Source: Cyanobium sp. NS01 (GTDB lineage Bacteria; Cyanobacteriota; Cyanobacteriia; PCC-6307; Cyanobiaceae). From it: a DNA stretch of 64,000 nt. Positions 56,163-64,000 of the stretch are shown in pieces. The notes beneath the pieces were generated by a model. The model was not told the DNA's origin, made no database searches, and was given only the letters and a program-made list of their open reading frames with translations. The stretch lies in contig NZ_CP047940.1 in the NCBI RefSeq assembly GCF_014280235.1, positions 1 through 64,000 on the forward strand, in the 5' to 3' direction. Every line of letters starts with the position of its first letter. The first letter of the stretch is position 1. The position numbers and the translations under genes were made by a program.

Positions 56163-57314
56163 TCAGCCGGCCAGGGCCGCCGCGCAGGCGGCCACGCCGG
56201 CCCCCGCCGTTCCCCGCAGCAGGCCCAGGCCCTGCAGGGTGGCCTCGATCGCCGCGACGGCGGTGAGCACGTCGCGATCGGCCACGAAGCCGAGGTGGCC
56301 GATGCGGAACACCTGGCCCTTGAGGTGGTCCTGGCCGCCGGCCAGCAGGATGTCGAAGCGCTCCTTCACGGCCTTGCGCAGCACCTCGGCGTCGACCCCC
56401 TCGGGAGCCACGGCCGTGATCGCCGGGCTGCCATGGCCCTCGGCGGCATAGAGCCGCAGCCCCATCCCCTTCATGCCGGCCTGGGCCGCGCTGCGGTGGC
56501 GTGCATGGCGGGCGAAGATCGCCTCCAGGCCCTCCTGCTGCATCATCCCCAGGGCGGCCTCCAGGGCGAAGTACAGATTCACCGGCGGGGTGAAGGGATT
56601 GCTGTCGGCGGCGGCCGATTTGCGGTATTTGCCGAGGTCCAGATAGAACTTCGGCAGGTCGGAGCGCTCGTAGGCCGTCCAGGCCCGCTCGCTCATGGCC
56701 ACGAAGCCCAGGCCCGGCGGCATCATGTAGCCCTTCTGGGAGCCGGAGCCCACCACATCGAGGCCCCAGCGGTCCATGGGCACGTCGCAGGCGCCGAGGC
56801 TGGTCACGCAATCGGCAATGGTGAGCGCGGTGCCGTGGGCGCGCACGTGGCCGGCGATGGTCTCCAGGTCGTTGATCACCCCGGTGGAGGTTTCCGAGTG
56901 GGTGAGGATCACCGCGCGGATGCGCTTGTCGGTGTCGGCCTCCAGGGCGGCGCGGAAGGCCTCGGGATCCAGCGGTTGGCCCCACTCGGCCCTCACCACC
57001 TCCACCTCGAGCCCGTAGGCCTTCGCCACCTTCACCCAGCGCTCGCCGAACTTGCCGTTGTCCCCGCAGAGCACGGTGTCGCCCTTGCTGAGCACGTTGA
57101 TGATCCCCGCCTCCATCGCGGCCGTGCCGCTGCCCGCCAGGGCCAGCACGCTGCCGCTGGTCTGGTGCAGCCACTGCAGCTGCTCGGTGGTGCGCTTGAC
57201 GATCTTCTGAAAGTCGGCGCTGCGGTGGCCGATCGGATGGCGGCTCATGGCCAGCAGCACGGTCTCCGGCACCGGCGTGGGGCCGGGGATCATCAGGCTG
57301 AGCTTGTCCTGCAT
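56163..57314 (-). CDS. Pyridoxal-phosphate aminotransferase, alanine/serine-glyoxylate type
   Basis: This 383-residue class V aminotransferase starts MQDKLSLMIPGPTPVPE. The PLP-binding Lys is in GSGSQKGYMMPPGLGF; ALAGSGTAAMEAGIINVL and LTHSETSTGVINDL are further family motifs. Cyanobacterial members convert glyoxylate to glycine in photorespiration, with alanine or serine as donor. Older annotations call it 'soluble hydrogenase small subunit', which is a misnomer. The frame is open far upstream; the ATG at 57314 gives the normal length. It is downstream of no other gene and divergent from cbiD. Confidence 0.93.
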   Translation of the reverse strand: MQDKLSLMIPGPTPVPETVLLAMSRHPIGHRSADFQKIVKRTTEQLQWLHQTSGSVLALAGSGTAAMEAGIINVLSKGDTVLCGDNGKFGERWVKVAKAYGLEVEVVRAEWGQPLDPEAFRAALEADTDKRIRAVILTHSETSTGVINDLETIAGHVRAHGTALTIADCVTSLGACDVPMDRWGLDVVGSGSQKGYMMPPGLGFVAMSERAWTAYERSDLPKFYLDLGKYRKSAAADSNPFTPPVNLYFALEAALGMMQQEGLEAIFARHARHRSAAQAGMKGMGLRLYAAEGHGSPAITAVAPEGVDAEVLRKAVKERFDILLAGGQDHLKGQVFRIGHLGFVADRDVLTAVAAIEATLQGLGLLRGTAGAGVAACAAALAG

Positions 57315-57435
57315 GGGTGCTGCGGAGCAGAGGAGGGGCGCGGCCGCGGGGCGGCGCAATCCACCAATGTAAAAAACCGACCACAGGGGCCCAACCCCGA
57401 GCCACCGCGCCCTCCTCCCATCGGCTGCCCGTTGC

Positions 57436-58599
57436 ATGGAATCCTTCCCCACACCTGAACGCGGCACGGCTGAGCCCGCCACCCCTGAGCCCGGCCTGAT
57501 CCTGCCGGTGTGGCTCGCCGCCGCGGCCCGCGCCGCCGTGCAGGGGCTGCTGGGGGAGCCCTTCTGCCCTGAGCAGCCCCTGGAGCTGGAGCCTGGCGCT
57601 CCCCCGCGGCCTGTGCTGGTGGAGGCCGCGGCGCCCCTGGCCGCAGGCTGGGTGCTGGCGGTGGCCAGGGCTGACCCGGGCCCTGAGGTGCTGGATCTCA
57701 CCCGCGGTCAGCCGGTGTGGGCCCAGGCCCGTTGGCTGGAGGGCCCTGGGCACTGGCTGGAACTGGTGGCTGGCGAGGGGGTGGGGGTGATTGCCAGCTC
57801 CGGCGCTCCCTGCCTCTCGGCCTATGCCCGCGAGCTGCTGCAGCGCACCCTGCAGCCGCTGCTGCCGCCAGGACGGCGCCTGGAGCTCCACCTGGTGATC
57901 CCGGCGGGTCGGCGTCTTGCCGAGCGCACCAGCAATGCCGCCTTCGGGGTGGTGGATGGGCTGGCCCTGATCGGCACCCAGGCCCTGGTGCAGCGCAGCG
58001 CGGCCCCCGACCAGCTGCAGCAGGCCCTGGAGCAGCTGCGTCGCCTGGTGGCCTCCCCTGGCTTCGCCGGGGCCCTGGTGTTGGTGATCGGCGAGAACGG
58101 CCTCGATCTGGCCCCCCGCCTCGGCCTCCCTCCCCAGCTGCTGCTCAAGGCCGGCAACTGGCTGGGGCCCCTGCTGGTGGCGGCGGCCGAGGCGGGTGTG
58201 AGCCAGCTGCTGCTGTTCGGCTACCAGGGCAAGTTGATCAAGCTGGCCGGCGGCATCTTTCACACCCATCACCACCTGGCCGATGGCCGCAGCGAGGTGC
58301 TCACCGCCCTGGCGGCCCTGGAGGGTCTGGCGGGCCAGGAGCTGGCCTGCCTGCATCAGGCCGCCACGGTGGAAGCCGCCCTCGCAGACCTGCAGGCCAC
58401 CCAGCCCGCCCTGGCGGCGAGGCTGCGGGCCCGCATCGCAGCGGCGATCGAGCAGCGCAGCCGCGCCTACCTGGCCCGCTACGGCCACGAGGCCTTGGCG
58501 GTGGGCGCGGTGCTGTTCGACCGCAGCCGTCAGCTCTGTGCCCGGGGCCCCCTGGGTGCCCCCCTGCTGGCCGAACTGCGGGGAGGGGGCGCCGCCTAG
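57436..58599 (+). CDS. cbiD: Cobalt-precorrin-5B (C1)-methyltransferase
   Basis: CbiD methylates C1 of cobalt-precorrin-5B in anaerobic cobalamin synthesis. Recognisable stretches are the C-terminal block LLFGYQGKLIKLAGGIFHTH followed by LADGRSEVL, and the GENGLDLAPRLGLP and ISNAAFGVVDG-like regions in the middle. It has 387 residues. The N-terminus (PTPERGTAEPATPEPGLILP) is Pro-rich and variable. It is immediately upstream of guaA. The picocyanobacterial product is pseudocobalamin, and QueG in this window is one B12-dependent user. Confidence 0.92.
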   Translation: MESFPTPERGTAEPATPEPGLILPVWLAAAARAAVQGLLGEPFCPEQPLELEPGAPPRPVLVEAAAPLAAGWVLAVARADPGPEVLDLTRGQPVWAQARWLEGPGHWLELVAGEGVGVIASSGAPCLSAYARELLQRTLQPLLPPGRRLELHLVIPAGRRLAERTSNAAFGVVDGLALIGTQALVQRSAAPDQLQQALEQLRRLVASPGFAGALVLVIGENGLDLAPRLGLPPQLLLKAGNWLGPLLVAAAEAGVSQLLLFGYQGKLIKLAGGIFHTHHHLADGRSEVLTALAALEGLAGQELACLHQAATVEAALADLQATQPALAARLRARIAAAIEQRSRAYLARYGHEALAVGAVLFDRSRQLCARGPLGAPLLAELRGGGAA

Positions 58600-58716
58600 G
58601 CTGGGTCAAATCTCCGGGGTTCCGTGCTGCCGATGTCCGCCGCTCCCCAGATGACCCCACGGGACGCGACGTCCAGCCTTGAGGGCACGGCCCAGCCCGC
58701 ATCTCCCATCGACGAG

Positions 58717-60288
58717 ATGTCCCAGTCCAGCCGGGCCCCGGCCATCGTGATTCTCGATTTCGGCTCCCAGTATTCGGAGCTGATCGCCCGGCGCGTGCGC
58801 GAAACCGAGGTGTTCTCGCTGGTGTTGAGCTACACCACCAGCGTGGAGGAGCTGCGGGCCATCGCCCCCAGGGGCATCATTCTCAGCGGTGGGCCCAGCT
58901 CGGTGTACGAGAGCGGCGCGCCGGTGTGTGATCCGGAGCTCTGGAACCTCGGCATCCCGGTGCTGGGGGTGTGTTACGGCATGCAGCTGATGGTGCAGCA
59001 GCTGGGCGGGGCGGTGGTGGCGGCGGGGCGGGCCGAATACGGCAAGGCGCCGCTGCACGTGGATGACGCGGTGGATCTGCTCGCCAGCGTGGAGCAGCAC
59101 TCCACGATGTGGATGAGCCACGGCGACTCGGTGGAGCGCCTGCCTGAGGGCTTCGTGCGCCTGGCCCACACCGACAACACCCCCGAGGCGGCGATCGCCC
59201 ACCACGGCCGCCACCTCTATGGCGTGCAGTTCCATCCCGAGGTGGTGCACTCCCAGGGCGGCATGGCGCTGATCCGCAACTTCGTGTATCAGATCTGCGG
59301 TTGCGAGCCCGACTGGACCACGGCGGCCTTCATCGAGGAGGCCGTGGCCGACGTGCGCCGCCAGGTGGGCCAGAAGCGGGTGCTGCTGGCCCTCTCCGGT
59401 GGCGTGGACTCCTCCACCCTGGCCTTCCTGCTGCACCGGGCGATCGGTGATCAGCTCACCTGCATGTTCATCGACCAGGGCTTCATGCGCAAAGGGGAGC
59501 CCGAATTCCTGGTGGAGTTCTTCGACAAGCGCTTCCACATCAATGTGGAGTACATCAATGCCCGCCAGCGCTTCATCAGCAAGCTGGCTGGTGTGACCGA
59601 CCCGGAGGAGAAGCGCAAGCTGATCGGCACGGAGTTCATCAGGGTGTTCGAGGAGGAGAGCAAGCGCCTCGGTCCCTTCGACTACCTGGCCCAGGGGACC
59701 CTCTACCCCGATGTGATCGAGAGCGCCGGCACCAACGTGGATCCCAAGACCGGTGAGCGGGTGGCGGTGAAGATCAAGAGCCACCACAACGTGGGCGGCC
59801 TGCCCAAGGATCTGCAGTTCAAGCTGGTGGAGCCGCTGCGCAAGCTGTTCAAGGATGAGGTGCGCAAGGTGGGGCGCTCCCTGGGGCTGCCGGAGGAGAT
59901 TGTCGGCCGCCATCCCTTCCCCGGCCCGGGCCTGGCCATCCGCATCCTCGGCGAGGTGACCGATGACAAGCTCAACATTCTCCGCGACGCCGACCTGATC
60001 GTGCGCGAGGAAATCACCGATGCCGGGCTCTACCACAGCATCTGGCAGGCGTTCGCGGTGCTGCTGCCGGTGCGCAGCGTGGGCGTGATGGGTGACAAGC
60101 GCACCTATGCCTTCCCGGTGGTGCTGCGCTGTGTGTCCTCGGAAGACGGCATGACGGCCGACTGGTCGCGTCTGCCCTACGACCTGCTCGAAACGATCTC
60201 CAACCGGATCGTCAATGAGGTGAAGGGCGTGAACCGGGTGGTGCTCGACATCACCAGCAAGCCCCCCGGCACGATCGAGTGGGAGTGA
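58717..60288 (+). CDS. guaA: GMP synthase (glutamine-hydrolysing)
   Basis: GuaA aminates XMP to GMP. The class I glutaminase domain carries the nucleophile Cys86 in [10 protein letters not shown], and the His/Glu pair lies in [12 protein letters not shown]. The ATP pyrophosphatase P-loop is [17 protein letters not shown], and [17 protein letters not shown] marks the dimerisation domain. The C-terminus KPPGTIEWE is standard. I chose the ATG at 58717 (523 residues, family length); in-frame starts at 58624 (GTG), 58636 and 58651 (ATG) would add up to 31 variable residues. Confidence 0.96.
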   Translation: MSQSSRAPAIVILDFGSQYSELIARRVRETEVFSLVLSYTTSVEELRAIAPRGIILSGGPSSVYESGAPVCDPELWNLGIPVLGVCYGMQLMVQQLGGAVVAAGRAEYGKAPLHVDDAVDLLASVEQHSTMWMSHGDSVERLPEGFVRLAHTDNTPEAAIAHHGRHLYGVQFHPEVVHSQGGMALIRNFVYQICGCEPDWTTAAFIEEAVADVRRQVGQKRVLLALSGGVDSSTLAFLLHRAIGDQLTCMFIDQGFMRKGEPEFLVEFFDKRFHINVEYINARQRFISKLAGVTDPEEKRKLIGTEFIRVFEEESKRLGPFDYLAQGTLYPDVIESAGTNVDPKTGERVAVKIKSHHNVGGLPKDLQFKLVEPLRKLFKDEVRKVGRSLGLPEEIVGRHPFPGPGLAIRILGEVTDDKLNILRDADLIVREEITDAGLYHSIWQAFAVLLPVRSVGVMGDKRTYAFPVVLRCVSSEDGMTADWSRLPYDLLETISNRIVNEVKGVNRVVLDITSKPPGTIEWE

Positions 60289-60340
60289 TCGCCCGGCTTC
60301 GCTGACTGAGCCCCCGCTGGCCTGGTCGGGAGGCCTCCGT

Positions 60341-60346
60341 TACCTT
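60341..60346 (+). promoter_or_regulatory. Candidate -10 element (TACCTT)
   Basis: TACCTT fits TAnnnT and lies 23 bases before the GTG at 60370. It resembles the TACCCT elements before the phosphatase and RRM genes, which have the same CTTnGG-like flank. Confidence 0.3.
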
Positions 60347-60369
60347 CGGGGCCCCAAGCCTGCTCCGCC

Positions 60370-60999
60370 GTGACGGCCGCTCCTGCGACATCCAGCGATC
60401 CCGACCTGCAGCGCAAGCTGCAGCAGGACAGCATCCTGCTGGCTGGCAGGACGATCTACCTCAACCCCTTCCTCTACTGGCGTCGCTTCGACGCCAACAC
60501 CGACCGCTGGCTGCGGGAGCCCGGCCAGCTGCCGGAGGAGCAGATCACCGCCAACCGCGGCCGTTTCTACCCGGAACTCAACTGGGAGCAACTCGATCCC
60601 CAGGAGCGGCTGGCCAAGGAGGGCTCCGTGGAGATGTTCCTCAAGACCCTGGAACTGATCAGCACCTTCAACCCCGATCTCACCGCCGGCCAGCTGCTCG
60701 AAGTGGAGCGCAAGATGGCCGTGACCAAGAAGCGCGCCTTCGAGCGCTGGGTGGCCCGGGCCCTGCGGCGCCGCCAGCAGGAGGAGCTCAGGGAACGGCG
60801 CCGCTTCGACCGTGACCGCACCCTGCGGGCCTGGAACGAGTGGATCGGCCTGGAGGTGACCCGGCAGGCCCTGGTGCCGGCGGCCATGGCGGTGGTGCTG
60901 AGTGTGGGGGCCGGCTGGTGGTGGGGCAGTCAGCAGGCCTGCCGCCAGGTGATCGTGGCTCCCGGCGTGCCGGCTCTGCAGGCCAACCCCATGCCCTAG
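60370..60999 (+). CDS. Conserved hypothetical protein with C-terminal membrane anchor
   Basis: This 209-residue protein starts with GTG 81 bases after guaA. The N-terminal part contains GRTIYLNPFLYWRRFDANTD and GRFYPELNWEQLDPQER. A charged helix follows (KKRAFERWVARALRRRQQEE then LRERRRFDRDR), and then one hydrophobic segment, ALVPAAMAVVLSVGAGWWWG. It is thus a cytoplasmic domain held to the membrane by its tail. No family is recognised. It precedes a second unknown gene and mrdA on the same strand, which may hint at a cell-envelope role. Confidence 0.7.
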   Translation: MTAAPATSSDPDLQRKLQQDSILLAGRTIYLNPFLYWRRFDANTDRWLREPGQLPEEQITANRGRFYPELNWEQLDPQERLAKEGSVEMFLKTLELISTFNPDLTAGQLLEVERKMAVTKKRAFERWVARALRRRQQEELRERRRFDRDRTLRAWNEWIGLEVTRQALVPAAMAVVLSVGAGWWWGSQQACRQVIVAPGVPALQANPMP

Positions 61000-61083
61000 G
61001 CCCTGGTTCAAGGCGCTGGCCGCGGCGCTCCGTCAGGGGCCGTGGGCGCGGCAGACTGGCGGGAGCGCGTTTGCTTCCTGTCC

Positions 61084-61479
61084 ATGGCCGCCGATCCCCT
61101 CGACAGCCTGCGGCTCAGCCTGATGCAGGACATGTTGCCCATGGGCCTGGCCGCCGTGGACCGGGTACGCAAGGGCGGCCCCCAGGAGCTGATCGCCGCC
61201 TTCGATGGCTCCAGCGCCGATCCCCTGGCCCAGTTGCGCCAGGAGGGCGAACAGGCCGCCAGTCAGGTGCGCGAGCAGCTCGATCGGGTCAGCCCCGGAC
61301 TCGGCAATCCGGTGATGAAGGTGAGCGTGCGGGATGTGGATCCCGGCTCTGATGGGGCCGATCCACCTCTCTCCCAGGAAGCCAGCGATCCTGCCGAACT
61401 GCAGCGGCGTCTGGCCTCGGTGGCCGAGAGCCTGCGGCTGCTGGAGCTGCGGCTCACCCCGGATGGGGAGACCCCCTAG
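61084..61479 (+). CDS. Conserved hypothetical protein upstream of mrdA
   Basis: This 131-residue acidic protein starts at ATG 61084. It has a helical N-terminal half (LRLSLMQDMLPMGLAAVDRV), an ~18-residue linker of Asp/Gly/Pro, and a C-terminal helix (LQRRLASVAESLRLLELRL). It has no transmembrane segment or enzyme motif. The mrdA ATG is two bases after its stop, so the two are translationally coupled, suggesting a role linked to the penicillin-binding protein. An in-frame GTG further upstream (61042) was considered less likely. Confidence 0.65.
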   Translation: MAADPLDSLRLSLMQDMLPMGLAAVDRVRKGGPQELIAAFDGSSADPLAQLRQEGEQAASQVREQLDRVSPGLGNPVMKVSVRDVDPGSDGADPPLSQEASDPAELQRRLASVAESLRLLELRLTPDGETP

Positions 61480-61481
61480 CC

Positions 61482-63224
61482 ATGGCCTACGGCCAGGCAG
61501 GCCGCCACAGCGGCATGGGCCAGCAGCCGTTGCTGCTGCTGCTGGTGGTGCTGCTGTGCAGCGGCGCCATGGTGTCGCGGCTGGCCTGGCTGCAGCTGGT
61601 GCACGGCGTTGAGAACCGCGAGCGGGCCGATCAGAACCGCATCCGGCTGATGCCGCGCAACCCGATCCGCGGCCGTCTGCTCGATCGTCAGGGCGAGGTG
61701 CTCGCCACCAGTCGGCTCACCTACAACCTCTACATCCAGCCCCGCGAGGTGTCTGACGACCAATGGCCGCCCCTGCGGGACGCCTTGGCCGCACTGCTGA
61801 AGCTGAATCCCGCCAGCCTCGACCAGAAACGCAGCAGCGGCAGCAATGCCGAGGGCTTCCGGATCACCCTGGCGGAGGGCCTGGCGGCTGAGCAGGTGCT
61901 GCGCTTTCGCGAACAGGCCAGTGAGCTGCGCGGCGCTGAAGTGGATGTGGACGTGCTGCGCAGCTATCCCCATGGCCGCCTGGCGGCCCACGTGCTCGGC
62001 TACACCAGCGGCATCACCGAAGAGGAATACGAGCGCAAGCGCGACAAGGGCTACCGCATCCGCGACCGGGTGGGCCGCACGGGGTTGGAGAGCGCCTTCG
62101 AATCCCATCTGCGCGGCCAGTGGGGCGGCCAGCAGGTGGAGGTGAATGCCGCGGGCCAGGTGCAGCGGGTGCTCGGCGACAAGCCGGCCGAGGCGGGCAA
62201 AGACCTGCGGCTCACCCTGGATCTGCCCCTGCAGCAGGCGGCGGAGCGGGCGCTCGACTCGGTGCGCAAGGGCGCCATCGTGGCGATGGATCCCGAGACG
62301 GGGGCGATCCGGGCGCTGGCCAGCCGGCCGGCCTTTGACCCCAACGTGTTCTCGCCGGCTCCGTCGAGCCAGGAGTGGGCCGCCCTCAACGGCCCGGAGG
62401 CGCCCTTGCTGAACCGTGCCTTCCAGGGGTTCCCCCCCGCCAGCACCTTCAAGGTGGTCACCACCGCGGCGGCGCTGGAGTCGGGGGTCTACGGCCCCAA
62501 CGACAAGGTGCTCACCACCAGCTCCTTCTGCTACGCCGGCCTCTGCTACCGCGACCACGGCGCCCATGGGCTTGTGGGTTTCCCCTTCGCCTTGGCGGTG
62601 AGCAGCAACACCTTCTACTACCGGGCCGGCCTGAAGATCGGCCCTGATGCCCTGTTCGCCACGGCGCGGCGGCTGGGTTTCGGCAGCCCCACCGGCATCG
62701 AGCTCAGCGATGAGGAAACGGGGGGGCTGCTGGGGGATCAGGCCTGGAAGCGCAAGGCGCTCGATGAGCCCTGGACCCCCGTGGACACGATCACCTCCTC
62801 GATCGGCCAGGGGGCCCTGCTGGTGACGCCGCTGCAGATGGCGCGTCTCTACGCGGCCGTGGCCAATGGCGGCTGGCTGGTCACGCCCCACCTGGTGGAG
62901 AAGCCCCCCACCCGCACCCGCATCGGCCTCAAGCCCTCCACCGTGGCCGTGCTGCAGAAGGGTCTGCGCATGGTGGTCACCGAGGGCACGGCGCGGCTGC
63001 TCAACGATCCGAGCCTGCCGCCGGTGGCCGGCAAGACCGGCACCGGTGAGGATCCCCCCCGCCCCGACCACGCCTGGTTCGGTGGCTATGCGCCAGCCGA
63101 CAAGCCCAGCCTGGTGATCGTGGCCTTCGGCGAGAACTCCGGGGGCTACGGCGGCACGGTGGCGGCACCGATGGTCAAGGCCCTGATGACCACCTGGTTC
63201 AGCGGCGGCGCCCGGCCCGACTGA
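61482..63224 (+). CDS. mrdA: Peptidoglycan D,D-transpeptidase MrdA (penicillin-binding protein 2)
   Basis: PBP2 crosslinks peptidoglycan in the elongation complex with RodA. One N-terminal membrane helix (LLLLLVVLLCSGAMVSRLAW) is followed by the PBP dimer domain (NPIRGRLLDRQGEVLA; GRLAAHVLGYTSGI). The transpeptidase domain carries the nucleophile Ser321 in PASTFK, the SxN motif in AVSSNTFYYRAG, and the KTG motif in VAGKTGTGE. At 580 residues it is full length. It is coupled to the preceding unknown gene and converges on the glycosyltransferase. Confidence 0.94.
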   Translation: MAYGQAGRHSGMGQQPLLLLLVVLLCSGAMVSRLAWLQLVHGVENRERADQNRIRLMPRNPIRGRLLDRQGEVLATSRLTYNLYIQPREVSDDQWPPLRDALAALLKLNPASLDQKRSSGSNAEGFRITLAEGLAAEQVLRFREQASELRGAEVDVDVLRSYPHGRLAAHVLGYTSGITEEEYERKRDKGYRIRDRVGRTGLESAFESHLRGQWGGQQVEVNAAGQVQRVLGDKPAEAGKDLRLTLDLPLQQAAERALDSVRKGAIVAMDPETGAIRALASRPAFDPNVFSPAPSSQEWAALNGPEAPLLNRAFQGFPPASTFKVVTTAAALESGVYGPNDKVLTTSSFCYAGLCYRDHGAHGLVGFPFALAVSSNTFYYRAGLKIGPDALFATARRLGFGSPTGIELSDEETGGLLGDQAWKRKALDEPWTPVDTITSSIGQGALLVTPLQMARLYAAVANGGWLVTPHLVEKPPTRTRIGLKPSTVAVLQKGLRMVVTEGTARLLNDPSLPPVAGKTGTGEDPPRPDHAWFGGYAPADKPSLVIVAFGENSGGYGGTVAAPMVKALMTTWFSGGARPD

Positions 63225-63253
63225 GCCCGTGCCGGCTCAGGTTGCGCAACTGT

Positions 63254-64000
63254 TCAGGCCACCAGCTGCAGCTGGGGCCGCTCCAGCAGGCGGCAGTAGA
63301 AGCCGCGCAGCTGCTGGGTGGCGGAGGCCCAGCCCCAGCGCTCGGCCTCGCTGCGGGCGGCCTGACGCAGCAGCTGGCGCTCGCCTGGATCCCCCAGCAG
63401 CCGCCCCACCGCCGCCGCCAGACTCGCGGCGCCGCCGTCGGCGCCATCGGGCTCATAGAGGCAGCCGTTGACGCCATCGCTGACGATGTCCGGAATGCCG
63501 CCGCGGTTGGCCCCCACCACCGGGCAACCGGCCGCCATGGCCTCCAGCAACACCAGGCCCAGGGTTTCGGTGCTGCTCGGGAACACGAAGGCATCGCCGC
63601 TGGCATAGGCGCTGGCCAGGGGCGCGCCTGTCAGGTAGCCCACGAAGGTGGTGGCGGTGCCGGCGAACACCTTCTCCAGGGCCTGGCGGTGGGGACCATC
63701 CCCCACCAGGGCCAGGCGGGCCTCAGGCATGGCCTCAAGCACCGGCCGGATCCGCTCGATCTGTTTTTCGGCGGAGAGGCGGCCGATGTAGAGCAGCAGC
63801 TTGCCGGTGTCGCTGTGGCCGCCCAGCAACTGCTCCCGCGTGGCCTGGTTGCGCAGTTCAGGGCGGAACAGTTCGGTGTCCACGCCGCGCTGCCAGAGGT
63901 CGGTGTGCTGGATGCCCTTCTCGCTCAGCTCCTGCACCATGGCGCTGGAGGTGCAGAGGTTGAGGCTGGCCTGGTTGTGGGCGGCCTTGAGCAGTTCCCA
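63254..64000 (-). CDS. sqdX: Glycosyltransferase family 4, probable sulfoquinovosyltransferase SqdX (partial)
   Basis: The gene runs off the right edge; 249 codons of the C-terminal part are present. It is a GT-B retaining glycosyltransferase. HTDLWQRGVDTELFRPELR is the acceptor-side hinge, LLYIGRLSAEKQIERI begins the nucleotide-sugar domain, and SSTETLGLVLLEAMAAGCPV carries the Glu motif that binds the donor. The wording is closest to SQD2/SqdX, which transfers sulfoquinovose to diacylglycerol to make the thylakoid sulfolipid SQDG. Without the N-terminal half and the sqdB neighbour, a related lipid or polysaccharide transferase is not excluded. Confidence 0.8.
   Translation of the reverse strand, partial: WELLKAAHNQASLNLCTSSAMVQELSEKGIQHTDLWQRGVDTELFRPELRNQATREQLLGGHSDTGKLLLYIGRLSAEKQIERIRPVLEAMPEARLALVGDGPHRQALEKVFAGTATTFVGYLTGAPLASAYASGDAFVFPSSTETLGLVLLEAMAAGCPVVGANRGGIPDIVSDGVNGCLYEPDGADGGAASLAAAVGRLLGDPGERQLLRQAARSEAERWGWASATQQLRGFYCRLLERPQLQLVA

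Noticed and set aside
56110-58488. 792-codon minus-strand frame across cbiD and the aminotransferase
   Set aside because: It is a shadow frame; both genes it covers have clear catalytic motifs in their own frames.

Overview
The window is about 64 kb of GC-rich DNA and looks like a picocyanobacterial chromosome of the Cyanobium/Synechococcus type. The evidence is the gene order dnaN, PRC-barrel protein, purL, purF, gyrA-like, TPR, queG, DUF502, nusB, ftsY, rsbU, argH, RRM protein, dusA, then grpE, dnaJ, rsgA, ybaB, murB, murC, gap2, thiL, cyclophilin, efp, accB and pdxA, and later tRNA-Gly, aminotransferase, cbiD and guaA. This is the conserved order at the start of marine Synechococcus and Prochlorococcus chromosomes as I remember it. 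Supporting signs are an NADP-type Gap2, a TLP40-like lumenal cyclophilin, a Gly-rich RRM protein and a sulfolipid glycosyltransferase. A DnaA-box-like site at the left edge and dnaN starting at base 174 suggest base 1 is the conventional chromosome zero point near oriC.

Layout. 1-20,370: housekeeping genes for replication clamp, purine synthesis, a type IIA topoisomerase subunit, queuosine, transcription antitermination, SRP receptor, arginine synthesis, RNA binding and tRNA dihydrouridine. 20,381-24,658: a pilB-pilT-pilC block with visibly more A/T than its surroundings, placed between the dusA/flavoprotein pair and grpE-dnaJ. 24,757-37,600: chaperones, ribosome GTPase, peptidoglycan enzymes, glycolysis/Calvin cycle, thiamine, EF-P, acetyl-CoA carboxylase and PLP synthesis. 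37,542-41,890: a divergent HNH nuclease and SNF2-like helicase, followed by small secreted or membrane proteins of unknown role.

42,165-55,981 is the accessory part. It begins with a decayed AbrB/PIN toxin-antitoxin pair. Next is a tightly coupled, same-strand operon of nine genes (43,344-55,555): an unknown 86-residue protein, a degenerate methyltransferase fused to a target-recognition-like domain, HsdM, HsdS, a DUF262/DUF1524 (GmrSD-like) protein, a zeta-toxin-like kinase, a 56-residue partner candidate, HsdR and a YgjP-type metalloprotease. Almost every junction overlaps by 1-10 bases. I read it as a type I restriction-modification system carrying extra defence modules, including a possible non-catalytic methyltransferase subunit. 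The island ends beside tRNA-Gly(CCC), after which the core order resumes.

55,982-64,000: tRNA-Gly, serine/alanine-glyoxylate aminotransferase (photorespiration), cbiD (cobalamin), guaA, two conserved unknowns, a class B penicillin-binding protein (PBP2), and a glycosyltransferase cut by the right edge. No rRNA, CRISPR array, complete insertion sequence or integrase was seen.
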